Positions 8,204 to 16,547 of a stretch of DNA of 33,192 nucleotides are shown piece by piece. This DNA comes from Sphingomonas sp. Its GTDB lineage: Bacteria > Pseudomonadota > Alphaproteobacteria > Sphingomonadales > Sphingomonadaceae. The notes under the pieces were generated by a model. It was not told the origin of the DNA, did not search any database, and saw only the letters and a list, made by a program, of their open reading frames with translations. Location: positions 1-33,192 of the forward strand of contig NZ_JAHBZJ010000016.1 of NCBI RefSeq assembly GCF_019635455.1, written 5' to 3'. Numbering within the stretch: position 1 is the stretch's first letter; the number at the start of each line of letters is the position of its first letter. A program made the translations under genes and the position numbers.

Positions 8204-9576
8204 TGGACTACAGACGGGCCTGGACGGACCCCCGTCGTGACCCAGCTATGCATCGCCTCGAACGCGTCGATATTCTGCTTGGGCGTGAAGCCGCAGTGCG
8301 AATAGCCGGTCAGGCCACCCGGCAGGTCGAATCGCGTCGGCGGCACCGCGTATTGCGCGAGCCTTTCGGAATTCCCCGCCTTGGCCGTAACTCGGCCCAG
8401 TCCGACCGTCTGCGAATAGGGCACGAGGGCGTCCTCTGTCTGGTGAACCGTGACGAGAGGCACTTTGAAGGTCCCCGTCGATTGATGCCACTTGGTGGCG
8501 TAGGCGACCGCGGCCTGATCGGCATCGAAGCGCTGGATCGCCGCGTTGAATGCCTTGTTTTCCGCGGGGGACATCCCGGGGACGACGTAATCCTTGCCGC
8601 GGTTGGACACGGGCATTCCGCCCATTGTGGCCCGGATGTCGTCCATTCCCAACACTGCGGAATAGAGCGGCGCCCCGATCGCGGCAGGGTCGGGCGCGAA
8701 ACCGCTGATCGCCGCCAGTTGACGCACCAGCTGCGCCTCCTTGCCCTGCGGATTCGCCTTGGCCGCGAGGAAGAGCGCGAAGACCGGCGTAAGCACCTTG
8801 AGCTTCTGCGCCTCGCGGAAGGCATCGCCGGGCGTCTTGTCGCCTTCAGGCGGCACGACCGGGAGGCCGGATCTGCGCACGTCCAGTTCGCCGGGCAGGG
8901 CGTAGGGGGTATCGACGGTCAGGACGTTCCACGCGGCGCGCAGGTCGGCCATCTGTCCGATCAGCGGGAGCCACCCCTCGGTGATGCCGCACATGGAAAC
9001 CGCCCCGTCGAACTTGTCCGGGTAGAGTTCGATCAGCGACATCACGATGCTGCCGCCCATCGAGCCGCCGACAACATACTGCCTGCCCGCACCCAATTTG
9101 GCGAAGACATCGCGCAGGCGCAGTGTGTTGATCGCGCCACTTTTGGTTGCCACGCCCGACTTGTCGAATGCCGCGATGCCGAGCGCCAAGCCCTTCCCGT
9201 ATATGTGCTTCAGTGTTCCGCCGCCGGGATCCTTGGCAATCGGATCGGACGGCACCGTCGGCACCGAGCCGGGGGTCGCATAGCCTTGGCCGAACAGCAC
9301 GGTCTCGCCCGTCCAGTTTGCCGGCATGGCAATGACGAACGCGCGCCCCTCCAGCTTGCCGTTCACGATCGTGCCACCGTCCGGCGCGGGACTGGCGACG
9401 AGGTCGGTCGCCGCCGCCGCCGCCAGGCCGGCGAGCAGGCGCGCGGAATCGGCGCGACCCTTAATCGATCCGGCCGCCACGGGCGCGTCGCCCGTGCCGA
9501 CCGGAAGCGACGTCGGGGCTACCGCACACGAAGCGAGCAGTGGCAGTACCGCGAACGGGAGCGACCTCTTTTTCAT
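8200..9576 (-). CDS. Lipoprotein alpha/beta hydrolase, paralogue of 2203-3558
   Basis: 458 residues; signal with lipobox LLASC (Cys17), so probably lipid-anchored. Candidate triad: Ser172 in GGSMGG, Asp382 in TEDALVPY, His427 in YSHCGFTPKQ. Strong similarity to 2203-3558 throughout, but the residue before the nucleophile is Gly rather than Asp. I do not recognise a characterised member; it could be an esterase for bulky or aromatic acyl groups. It is the second gene of the operon, 8 bases after the TonB receptor stop, and its own stop overlaps the Tat GH1 start by 4 bases. The pairing with the receptor suggests an early step in ligand processing at the cell envelope. Confidence 0.78.
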   Translation of the reverse strand: MKKRSLPFAVLPLLASCAVAPTSLPVGTGDAPVAAGSIKGRADSARLLAGLAAAAATDLVASPAPDGGTIVNGKLEGRAFVIAMPANWTGETVLFGQGYATPGSVPTVPSDPIAKDPGGGTLKHIYGKGLALGIAAFDKSGVATKSGAINTLRLRDVFAKLGAGRQYVVGGSMGGSIVMSLIELYPDKFDGAVSMCGITEGWLPLIGQMADLRAAWNVLTVDTPYALPGELDVRRSGLPVVPPEGDKTPGDAFREAQKLKVLTPVFALFLAAKANPQGKEAQLVRQLAAISGFAPDPAAIGAPLYSAVLGMDDIRATMGGMPVSNRGKDYVVPGMSPAENKAFNAAIQRFDADQAAVAYATKWHQSTGTFKVPLVTVHQTEDALVPYSQTVGLGRVTAKAGNSERLAQYAVPPTRFDLPGGLTGYSHCGFTPKQNIDAFEAMHSWVTTGVRPGPSVVQ

Positions 9577-9584
9577 CTGCTTCC

Positions 9585-12071
9585 TCAGAAATCGATGCGC
9601 GCTTGCACGCCGAATGCCCGCGGTTCGCCGTAGATCGTGTTGACGAAGCCGGAGTTGTTGTAGCCCGGGTTGGAGGTCACCCGGTACTCCTTGTCGAACA
9701 GGTTGGTGGCGAAGACCGCCAGATCAACCGGACCGCCAAAGGCATCCTTCCAGTCGAGTCGCAGGTTCACCAGGCTGTATCCGGGGATCGTGTCGAACGG
9801 CTGGCTTTCGGGCGTCACGCGCTGGCTCGACTGGTAAGTGAAGCTCGCCGTCAGGCCCAGTTCGCCCATCGATTCCGGGATGGGCGCGTTGATCGTGCCG
9901 TTGAGCGATACCTTGTGCTTCGGCACGAACGAGAACGGCGTGCCGGCCAGATCGCGGCTCGGCTGGGCGGCGGTCAGAGCAGAGGGAATCGCGGGAATGG
10001 CAATCGTATTGTAGGTCAGGTACTTGGCGTCGTTATAGGAATAGGTCCCGCTCAGGTTGAAGTACCTGCTCGGCGCGAGCATCCCTTCAAACTCGATGCC
10101 CATTACGCGGGCCTTCTGCGCATTGCTGAGGATGTCGGCGCCGGCGATCGCGGCACGCTGGATCACCTGAATGTCGTTGTACCACGTATAGAATGCAGCG
10201 ATGTTGGTGCGCGCCCGCATTCCACCAAAGCGCCAGTCCTTCTTCGCGCCGATCTCAATGTCGGTCACCTTTTCGGGCTTTACGGCGAAGAGCGGGTAAT
10301 TCTGGCCCAGGAACAGCGAAACGATGGGGTTCGATGCACCCGATTTATATCCGCGACGGCTCACCGCATAGAGAAGCGTGTCGGGGTCCGGCTTGTAATC
10401 CAGTCCCAGTTGCCAGGTGGGGCCATCGCTTTTCCCGCTGAACGTCGGCAGGGTACAGTTGGGATAGTAACGCGTCGGGAAGCCCCCCGCCGCGACCGCG
10501 AGGAAGGCGTCGTAAACGCACAGGTTCGCATTGAGCCCGATGACCTGCGCGGCCTGAGCCGGCGTGATCGCGCCAAGCGTCGCGAGCTGGTTGAACACAT
10601 CGTAACTGGCGGCATCCTGAACCGCCATGATATCGCCACCGAAGCGGTCCCAGGTCCAGCGGAAGCCAGCGGTAGCCGTCAGTTCCGGAGCCAGCTTGTA
10701 CTGGACCTGCCCGTAAAGCGCCTTGCTGCGGCCATCGACATGCGCCGTGGGCTGCAGGCTGAGCGCGGGCAGCAACGGGCCATCAGCTCCGAGTGCGGCT
10801 TGGAGCGCGGGAGGAAGGACGACGGGTCCCCCTCCGAGAATGCCGAGGGTCTGTAGCGGATTGATGGTTCGGAAGGTGAGCGGCCCGGGAGTCTTCTGGT
10901 CCTGGTAGAAGCCGCCGACCTGCACCGTCAGCGGTCCCTTGCTGTACCGGAACTGGAGCTCCTCGGTAATCGTGTCGAGGTTGTTGTTCCACCCGCCCGG
11001 ATAGGCGCCGAGAAGATCCGCGATCGGGAGCGGCGTCGAATCCCGATCGACCGCGCCGTTCGACTTCGAATTGGAGAAGCTGAAAATATTCTTGATCGTG
11101 AGGGAATCGCTGGCCTGCCAAGTGGTGTTGTTGAGCGCGAGGATGCTCTTCCCTCGCTCGAGGGTCGCCACGCTCAGAGCGGTTTCGCGCACGCCTCGCG
11201 CCTGCTGCGCGACGAGATAGGGCTGGAGGAGCGACGCATAGGTCCGCGCGGGATTGACCGCGACGAGGATCGAGCCGCCTCCGTTTTCGTCGATATCGAC
11301 ATAGTTCACGGCGAAATAGGAACTGAAATTCGCCGAAGGACGGAACAGGATACCCAGGCGCAGCGAGTAGTTGTTGCGGTTGAGATAATCGCGGCCGGTG
11401 TTGACATCGGTCACATATCCGTCGCGCTTGTCCAGGCGACCCGCGATCCGGACGGCGAGAACGTCATCGACAACCGGGATGTTCAGGGCGCCCTCCAGCC
11501 CGATCCGGTTCCGGCTTCCAAACGTGCCGACCGCATAGCCCTCAGTAACTCCAAGCTTGGGCCGCTGCGGCTCGATGAGGACGGCGCCCCCCGTCGTGTT
11601 CCGGCCGAAAAGCGTTCCTTGCGGGCCTTTCAGAACCTGGAGGGACGCGAGATCGTAGAAGTTTCCGGGGCCGCTCGCATTGTTGGGAACTTCGGCGAAG
11701 TAGGCGACGACGCCTGGACCACTGCCGGTTCCCGGCCCTCCGTTCCCCCCCATACCGCGGATGCTGTAGGTTTCCTGGTTTCGGCGCACGTCGCCGACGA
11801 CGGACAGGGACGGCGTGTAGTTCTGGAGGTCCGACCCGCTGTTGATGTCCTTTTCGATGATGTCCGACTGGCTGAGGGCGGTCAACGAGACGGGGACGTC
11901 CTGGCTCCGCTCTTCCGTGCGGCGGGCCGTGACCACGATTTCCTCGAAACCGGAATCGCCGCTTGCCGACTTATCGGTTCCGGCTTCCTGTGCGATCGCC
12001 GGCTGGCCGACGAAAATTGCAACTGCGGCAAGGCCGCTGGTCGCCATCAGGCGGGCAGTACCCTTCATCAT
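9585..12071 (-). CDS. TonB-dependent outer-membrane receptor
   Basis: 828 residues: signal peptide ending QPAIAQ, a TonB-box-like EEIVVTARR near residue 45, plug domain (about 55-170; the LKGPQGTLFGRNTTGG region is typical), then a 22-strand-type beta barrel ending in aromatic RIDF. Imports a ligand across the outer membrane using TonB energy. As first gene of the hydrolase operon it probably takes up the acylated glycoside that the downstream enzymes break down. Two consecutive ATGs (12071 and 12068) follow GGAGAAG; either could be used, the second having the better spacing. No FecA-type N-terminal signalling extension, so direct anti-sigma signalling is unlikely. A candidate operator lies at 12108-12122. 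Confidence 0.93.
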   Translation of the reverse strand: MMKGTARLMATSGLAAVAIFVGQPAIAQEAGTDKSASGDSGFEEIVVTARRTEERSQDVPVSLTALSQSDIIEKDINSGSDLQNYTPSLSVVGDVRRNQETYSIRGMGGNGGPGTGSGPGVVAYFAEVPNNASGPGNFYDLASLQVLKGPQGTLFGRNTTGGAVLIEPQRPKLGVTEGYAVGTFGSRNRIGLEGALNIPVVDDVLAVRIAGRLDKRDGYVTDVNTGRDYLNRNNYSLRLGILFRPSANFSSYFAVNYVDIDENGGGSILVAVNPARTYASLLQPYLVAQQARGVRETALSVATLERGKSILALNNTTWQASDSLTIKNIFSFSNSKSNGAVDRDSTPLPIADLLGAYPGGWNNNLDTITEELQFRYSKGPLTVQVGGFYQDQKTPGPLTFRTINPLQTLGILGGGPVVLPPALQAALGADGPLLPALSLQPTAHVDGRSKALYGQVQYKLAPELTATAGFRWTWDRFGGDIMAVQDAASYDVFNQLATLGAITPAQAAQVIGLNANLCVYDAFLAVAAGGFPTRYYPNCTLPTFSGKSDGPTWQLGLDYKPDPDTLLYAVSRRGYKSGASNPIVSLFLGQNYPLFAVKPEKVTDIEIGAKKDWRFGGMRARTNIAAFYTWYNDIQVIQRAAIAGADILSNAQKARVMGIEFEGMLAPSRYFNLSGTYSYNDAKYLTYNTIAIPAIPSALTAAQPSRDLAGTPFSFVPKHKVSLNGTINAPIPESMGELGLTASFTYQSSQRVTPESQPFDTIPGYSLVNLRLDWKDAFGGPVDLAVFATNLFDKEYRVTSNPGYNNSGFVNTIYGEPRAFGVQARIDF

Positions 12072-12107
12072 CCAACTTCTCCCATATGCGACGCTTCTCG
12101 GTCGTCG

Positions 12108-12122
12108 TAATAAATCATATAA
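12108..12122 (-). promoter_or_regulatory. Candidate GntR operator (site B) upstream of the TonB operon
   Basis: Reads TTATATGATTTATTA on the minus strand, 37 bases before the receptor start in a 113-base gap that is unusually AT-rich. It shares the form TTRTMTGAYKTATTW with sites at 13138-13152 and 14879-14893. It also contains a possible -10 (TATGAT). A regulatory role is inferred from repetition at three promoters of one pathway. Confidence 0.5.
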
Positions 12123-12184
12123 ATAACGCGGACTGCCCCTAGCGCGTTAGTCGGCGCCATGCAATGGTGCATGCTTCGACGAGG

Positions 12185-13132
12185 TCAGAATCCGAACGGA
12201 CGCGTCGAAAATCGCGCGCCATCGGTCAGGCATCTCTCGACGAGGGCGAGGGGTGTGACGTCGCATTCCGCGATCCCCCTCCGCGCGACATGCGCGAATT
12301 TCCGATAGAGGCCGCCATATTCGTCGCCATCGGGCAGATTGACTGGATTCCCGTCGATCGCGAGACGATGGGCGCCTTCTTCGAGGGTGACGGTGCGGGA
12401 ATTGGTCGAAAGCTCGATCGTCCAGAGAGGCTCTCCCGGCCAGAGAAAGTCGAACGAACAATCGATTGTTCCGCCAGCGCTTCCCCGCAGAGCAATCTCC
12501 GCCCGAATCGGGGAGGCGCGGCCGGCCGGGATAAAGAGGCGCGAACGCAGCATCGAGAGGGACGGGTCGATCGCTGTCAGGAGCGAGATCGCGTTGATTG
12601 CCGGGTCGAAAACGCCAAATCCCGCCTCGCCGAATATCCATTCCTGGCCCGGATGCCACTGCCTCACATCCTCGCGCCAGACCACCCTGCCACTCGTGAT
12701 CGTCCGATCGGCAAGAGCGTTGCGCGCCGGCGCGAGACCGGGCGCCATGCGTGCGTGCCATGCAGTGAACAGCCCCACCTTGCTCGCCACCGCACGTCGC
12801 TCCAGTTCCTTCGCTTCGGCAACCGACACGGCGGGGGGCTTCTCCAGCATCACCGCGATGCCGCGCGCGATCGCGCGTGCCGCGAGTCCGAACCGCACGT
12901 CCGGCGGGGTGCATATGGAAACCGCGTCGATTGAGATGCCGGATTCGAGAAGATGGTCGAGCGAGTGGAAGGCCGGATGATCGCGCCAGCCTCCACGGGG
13001 ATCGACCGTCGCCACCAGGTCGAAATCCGAATTCTCGGCAATGGCGGGAAGGTGCGCGTCGCGGGCTATCTTGCCCAGGCCCACAATTGCAACGCGCAAC
13101 GGCCTTGCGAGACGCTCGTGATCCCCACTCAT
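12185..13132 (-). CDS. D-galactose / L-arabinose 1-dehydrogenase, Gfo/Idh/MocA family
   Basis: 315 residues from ATG 13132. Oxidises the C1 hydroxyl of D-galactose (or L-arabinose) to the lactone with NAD(P), first step of the De Ley-Doudoroff route. N-terminal Rossmann motif VGLGKIARD (17-25), EKPP (97-100), and the block WREDVRQWHPGQEWIF with GVFDPAIN (Asp176, Asn180), which closely resembles the Azospirillum L-arabinose 1-dehydrogenase as I remember it, including the Lys/Asp/Asn catalytic set (here Lys98, Asp176, Asn180). No Shine-Dalgarno is evident before 13132; other starts are in-frame 13156 or 13213, or TTG at 13099, so a leaderless mRNA is possible. It is divergent from the lactonase; the kinase and aldolase nearby favour galactose as substrate. 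Confidence 0.85.
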   Translation of the reverse strand: MSGDHERLARPLRVAIVGLGKIARDAHLPAIAENSDFDLVATVDPRGGWRDHPAFHSLDHLLESGISIDAVSICTPPDVRFGLAARAIARGIAVMLEKPPAVSVAEAKELERRAVASKVGLFTAWHARMAPGLAPARNALADRTITSGRVVWREDVRQWHPGQEWIFGEAGFGVFDPAINAISLLTAIDPSLSMLRSRLFIPAGRASPIRAEIALRGSAGGTIDCSFDFLWPGEPLWTIELSTNSRTVTLEEGAHRLAIDGNPVNLPDGDEYGGLYRKFAHVARRGIAECDVTPLALVERCLTDGARFSTRPFGF

Positions 13133-13137
13133 GCCAA

Positions 13138-13152
13138 TTGTCTGATGTATTT
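13138..13152 (+). promoter_or_regulatory. Candidate GntR operator (site C) between dehydrogenase and lactonase
   Basis: TTGTCTGATGTATTT in the 43-base gap between two divergent genes. It matches the three-site form TTRTMTGAYKTATTW, and its core TGTCTGAT resembles the FadR-subfamily half-site pattern yGTM-N-KACy with one mismatch. It begins 6 bases upstream of the dehydrogenase ATG and ends 24 bases before the lactonase start, so one bound regulator could block both genes. A looser palindrome (GCCAATT at 13133 and AATTGGC at 13160) surrounds it. Confidence 0.5.
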
Positions 13153-13175
13153 GCATTGGAATTGGCAAGCGCGAT

Positions 13176-14060
13176 GTGCATATCGTCGCACCCATGGGAC
13201 ATAATCCGGTCATCGGGAGGATCGCAAGAAGTGCGCCCGACCTGCTGGGCGAAGGGCCGACATGGTCGGTACGGGACCAGGCTCTTTACTGGGTGGATAT
13301 CCTCGGACGAAAGCTGTTCCGCATGAAATGGCCCTCGCGCGAGGTGAGCGGGTGGACGATGCCCGAACCGATCGGCTGGGTCGTCGAAAGGGAGCGGGGC
13401 GGGTTCGTCGCCGGGCTTCAATCCGGAATCCACGCACTCGATCTCGATCCGTTTAACCTCGAATTTCTTGTTGACCCGGAGCCCGGCCTACCAGGCAACC
13501 GGCTCAATGACGCCAAGGTCGATTGGCATGGGAGGCTCTGGTTCGGGACCCTCGACATGGGCTGCGACAAGCCGACGGGCGCTTTTTATCGCCTGGGTAC
13601 TGACATGGAATGCGCCTGCATCGAAAGCGGACTGACCATTCCGAACGGCCCCGCCGTTTCTCCCGACGGCCGTTCGATGCTGCACACGGATAGCGCCACG
13701 GGGAGAGTCTGCAAATATGCCGTCGATGCAGATGGTCACGCTTCGGCCAAGGTCCCGTTCATCGAGCCGGGCGAGGCGACGGCGACGCCGGACGGAATGA
13801 CCTTCGACGCCGACGGGTGTCTCTGGATTGCGATGTGGGGAGGGGGACGGGTCGATCGCTACAACCTGGCCGGCGAGCTGTTGCGCTCTATCCCCCTGCC
13901 GGTTCAAAATCCGACAAGCTGTGCCTTTGGAGGCGCGCGCCTCGATCGCCTGTTCGTGACCAGCGCCGCGTCGGGCGACGCGCACAATGCCTGTGCCGGA
14001 CACCTGTACGAAATCGACGCGCAGGTGCGCGGCGTGCCACCATTCGCATTCCGCGGTTAG
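13176..14060 (+). CDS. SMP-30/gluconolactonase family lactonase (probable galactonolactonase)
   Basis: 294 residues, a six-bladed beta-propeller of the SMP-30/Gnl/LRE family. Predicted metal ligands are Glu26 (LLGEGPTW), Asn157 (IPNGPA) and Asp206 (TPDGMTF), with substrate-site Asn111 in RLNDAK. It ends in the family-typical VPPFAFRG. It hydrolyses a sugar lactone to the aldonate; beside the galactose dehydrogenase the substrate is most likely D-galactono-lactone. Starts at 13176 (ATG) or 13194 (ATG) are both possible; neither has a strong ribosome site, and the conserved region begins only after both. Its stop overlaps the end of the convergent GntR gene by 4 bases. Confidence 0.87.
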   Translation: MHIVAPMGHNPVIGRIARSAPDLLGEGPTWSVRDQALYWVDILGRKLFRMKWPSREVSGWTMPEPIGWVVERERGGFVAGLQSGIHALDLDPFNLEFLVDPEPGLPGNRLNDAKVDWHGRLWFGTLDMGCDKPTGAFYRLGTDMECACIESGLTIPNGPAVSPDGRSMLHTDSATGRVCKYAVDADGHASAKVPFIEPGEATATPDGMTFDADGCLWIAMWGGGRVDRYNLAGELLRSIPLPVQNPTSCAFGGARLDRLFVTSAASGDAHNACAGHLYEIDAQVRGVPPFAFRG

Positions 14061-14794
14061 TCTTCACCTCGGTCGATCAGCTCGAGAACTTCGCCGAGAA
14101 TATAGCGCATCGCTCGCGAGGCCCCTTCGTCGTCGCCGCGCAGGATCGCGTCGCAAACCGCCGCATGGTCCGCAACGCTCGCCGATCGTCCGACGATCGT
14201 GTTGGTGAATCGGATCGACGTCCGCAGGGCGGTCGCAACCATCGCGCGCATCTGGAAGAAGAATGGATTGCCCGATGCGCGCAGGATCGCGACGTGGAAT
14301 TCGATGTCCGCGTCAAGGGTGTCGTCGCGTCCCTCTTCTGCCAGCCTCATGCGCTCCAGCCCCGCGACGATCTGCGCACGCTGTTCGCCATTGGCGTTAC
14401 GCGCGGCGAGCCTTGCCGCGGCAGGCTCAATCGCCATCCGCAATTCGTTGAACTGGCGCAGGAGATCGAGTGAGAACTCGCGCACCAGCAGCCAACCGAG
14501 CACGTCGGGGTCGAGCAGGTTCCACGAATGGGAGGGGGAGACACGCGTGCCGCTACGCGGCCGGGCCACCAGCAACCCTTTCGCCGTAAGCATCTTGACG
14601 GCTTCGCGCGTGACCTGCCGGCTGACGTCGTGATGACGGGAGAGGTCGGCCTCGGTCGGAAATGGCATCCGGTCATATGCCCCGGTGACGATATCGCGCC
14701 CGATTGCATCGACCATTGCCTGCGTAAGGTTCCGGGGAGGAAGCCCGGCCTCTGCCGAATTGTCGGATTTCAAGATACCTGTCCCTGACTGCAC
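14057..14794 (-). CDS. GntR-family regulator, FadR subfamily (FCD domain), DgoR-like
   Basis: 245 residues. Winged helix-turn-helix at about 25-85 (FPTEADLSRHHDVSRQVTRE contains the recognition region), then an all-helical FCD ligand-binding domain (about 100-235) with the metal-site pattern D..FH (ADIEFH) and later histidine in ADHAAV. The SWNLLDPDVLGWLL linker is typical of sugar-acid regulators such as DgoR. Probably a repressor sensing a pathway intermediate such as galactonate or 2-keto-3-deoxygalactonate (inference). The start is uncertain: GTG at 14794 has weak ribosome-site support, whereas TTG at 14773 has AGGGACAGG 4 bases upstream; both keep the whole DNA-binding domain. It is divergent from the symporter operon, with operator candidate 14879-14893 in between. 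Confidence 0.88.
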   Translation of the reverse strand: MQSGTGILKSDNSAEAGLPPRNLTQAMVDAIGRDIVTGAYDRMPFPTEADLSRHHDVSRQVTREAVKMLTAKGLLVARPRSGTRVSPSHSWNLLDPDVLGWLLVREFSLDLLRQFNELRMAIEPAAARLAARNANGEQRAQIVAGLERMRLAEEGRDDTLDADIEFHVAILRASGNPFFFQMRAMVATALRTSIRFTNTIVGRSASVADHAAVCDAILRGDDEGASRAMRYILGEVLELIDRGED

Positions 14795-14878
14795 AGTCCG
14801 CCCGGGGCGACCCCTGCTTTAACCGCACACGATACAAACAGTCTGGACATAAGGGAAGTTTCGCCTAAGTCTGCCAGA

Positions 14879-14893
14879 TAATAAGTCATACAA
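14879..14893 (-). promoter_or_regulatory. Candidate GntR operator (site A) between regulator and symporter
   Basis: Minus strand TTGTATGACTTATTA; its core TGTATGACT is an exact match to the FadR-subfamily consensus yGTM-N0-1-KACy. It lies 45 bases before the symporter GTG and about 85 bases from the regulator start, in the 143-base divergent gap, so it could control both. It is the best-matching of the three sites sharing TTRTMTGAYKTATTW. Confidence 0.55.
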
Positions 14894-14937
14894 ATTGGAA
14901 TTCGGCGACCGCGGTGTTCCAATGGAGGGGTTTGATT

Positions 14938-16542
14938 GTGCGTCTCGCGACGATCGATCTGGTAGTGATCGCCTCGTACGGGCTGTTCATTTTCGCGCTT
15001 GCCCAGTGGGTCAGCCGAGAGAAGGGCGGCCATGCGAAAGACAGCACGGACTACTTCCTGGCATCGAGGAACCTGCCCTGGTGGGCGATCGGCGCATCGC
15101 TGATCGCGGCCAACATCTCGGCGGAACAGATCGTCGGCATGTCCGGATCGGGTTATGCGATCGGCCTTGCGATCGCGTCCTACGAATGGATGGCCGCCCT
15201 GACGTTGCTGATCGTCGGCAAGTTCTTCCTGCCGATCTTCCTGCGCAACCGCATCTACACGATGCCCCAGTTCCTCGAACAGCGGTTCGGCCCGACCATC
15301 CGCACGATCATGGCGTTGTTCTGGCTGGCGCTCTACGTGTTCGTCAATCTCACGTCGATCCTCTGGCTCGGATCGCTCGCGGTACACACCGTGGCGGGAG
15401 TGGACCAGCTCACCGCCCTTGTCGGCCTGGCCGCCTTTGCCCTCCTCTACCAGCTCTATGGGGGCCTAAAGGCGGTCGCACTGACCGATATCGTCCAAGT
15501 CACCCTGCTCGTCATGGGAGGCCTTCTGATCAGCTGGATCACGCTGTCCGATCTTGGCGGAGGCGATGGGGTGATCGGCGGCTTCGCCCGCCTGACGCGC
15601 GAGTTGCCCGGCCACTTCGAGATGATCCTCGCGCCCGACAATCCGTTTTACAAGGACCTTCCCGGCATCTCTGTGCTGGTGGGCGGGATGTGGATCGCCA
15701 ACCTCTCATACTGGGGCTTCAACCAGTACATCATTCAGCGCGCACTCGCCGCCAGGAACATCGGTGAGGCCCAGAAGGGCGTGGTGTTCGCCGCATTCCT
15801 CAAGCTCCTGATGCCGGCGATCGTGGTCCTGCCGGGTATCGCGGCAGTTCTGCTCGCCCCCGGCCTGTCGAAACCCGATGAAGCCTATCCCATGATGATG
15901 CGGCTGTTGCCGTCGGGCATCCTCGGGCTTGTCTTCGCCGCCCTGATGGCCGCCGTGATCGCCTCGACGGCGTCGAAGATCAACTCGATCGCGACGATCT
16001 TCACCCTCGACCTGTATGCCAAGTTCCGCGGGACGCGCAGCCGTGCCGAGGACGGTGCCGACGGGCGGGAGGGGCCGGCGGCAGAGCGGCATCTCGTGCT
16101 AGTGGGACGGATAACCGCCACATTCGCGACCGTGATGGCCGTTGTCACCACTCGTCCCCTGCTCGGAAATTCCGATCAGGCCTTTCAGTTCATCCAGGAA
16201 TTTTCCGGTTTCTTCACGCCCGGCATCACCGCGATCTTCCTCATGGGGCTGTTCTGGAAAAGGGCGAGCGAGGCCGGCGCGATCTGTGCGGCGGTCGGTT
16301 CGGTCGGGGCAAGCTATCTGTTCAAGGTCTTGATGCCGGGCCTCCCTTTCATGGACCGCATGGGCATTGTCTTCCTGCTGTCGCTGGCCATGGGAGTGCT
16401 GCTTTCGATCATTCGTCCGGCTGCGGACGGAGCCGACGGGATCGCGACCGCCGATGTCGATTTTCGAACCGGCGCCCCGTTCAACGTCGCCGCGGCGGTC
16501 GTCGTCGCCATCCTCGTCGCCCTCTATGCCGCCTGGTGGTGA
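14938..16542 (+). CDS. Sodium/galactose (glucose) symporter, SSS/SGLT family
   Basis: 534 residues, about 14 membrane helices. Blocks resemble the Vibrio sodium/galactose transporter vSGLT: AANISAEQIVGMSGSGYAIG, SYEWMAA, LYGGLKAVALTDIVQV and YWGFNQYIIQRALAA, which include sugar-contact positions of that protein (Glu in SYEW, Asn/Tyr in GFNQY; family knowledge). Uptake of galactose with sodium across the inner membrane is the likely role, feeding the cytoplasmic dehydrogenase. I set the start at GTG 14938 because GGAGGGG lies 7-8 bases upstream; an in-frame GTG at 14914 would add eight residues without a ribosome site. The stop lies 5 bases before the dgoK ATG. Confidence 0.9.
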   Translation: MRLATIDLVVIASYGLFIFALAQWVSREKGGHAKDSTDYFLASRNLPWWAIGASLIAANISAEQIVGMSGSGYAIGLAIASYEWMAALTLLIVGKFFLPIFLRNRIYTMPQFLEQRFGPTIRTIMALFWLALYVFVNLTSILWLGSLAVHTVAGVDQLTALVGLAAFALLYQLYGGLKAVALTDIVQVTLLVMGGLLISWITLSDLGGGDGVIGGFARLTRELPGHFEMILAPDNPFYKDLPGISVLVGGMWIANLSYWGFNQYIIQRALAARNIGEAQKGVVFAAFLKLLMPAIVVLPGIAAVLLAPGLSKPDEAYPMMMRLLPSGILGLVFAALMAAVIASTASKINSIATIFTLDLYAKFRGTRSRAEDGADGREGPAAERHLVLVGRITATFATVMAVVTTRPLLGNSDQAFQFIQEFSGFFTPGITAIFLMGLFWKRASEAGAICAAVGSVGASYLFKVLMPGLPFMDRMGIVFLLSLAMGVLLSIIRPAADGADGIATADVDFRTGAPFNVAAAVVVAILVALYAAWW

Positions 16543-16547
16543 TTGCG

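Noticed and set aside
8050..9633. Plus-strand open frame of 527 codons opposite the lipoprotein hydrolase and GH1 genes
   Set aside because: Spans two real genes and their junction on the other strand; composition is that of a shadow frame.
14824..14856. Second regulator site in the GntR-symporter gap (ATACAAACAGTCTGGACATAAG)
   Set aside because: Shares only the TTGTAT half with the three-site motif; too weak to list.
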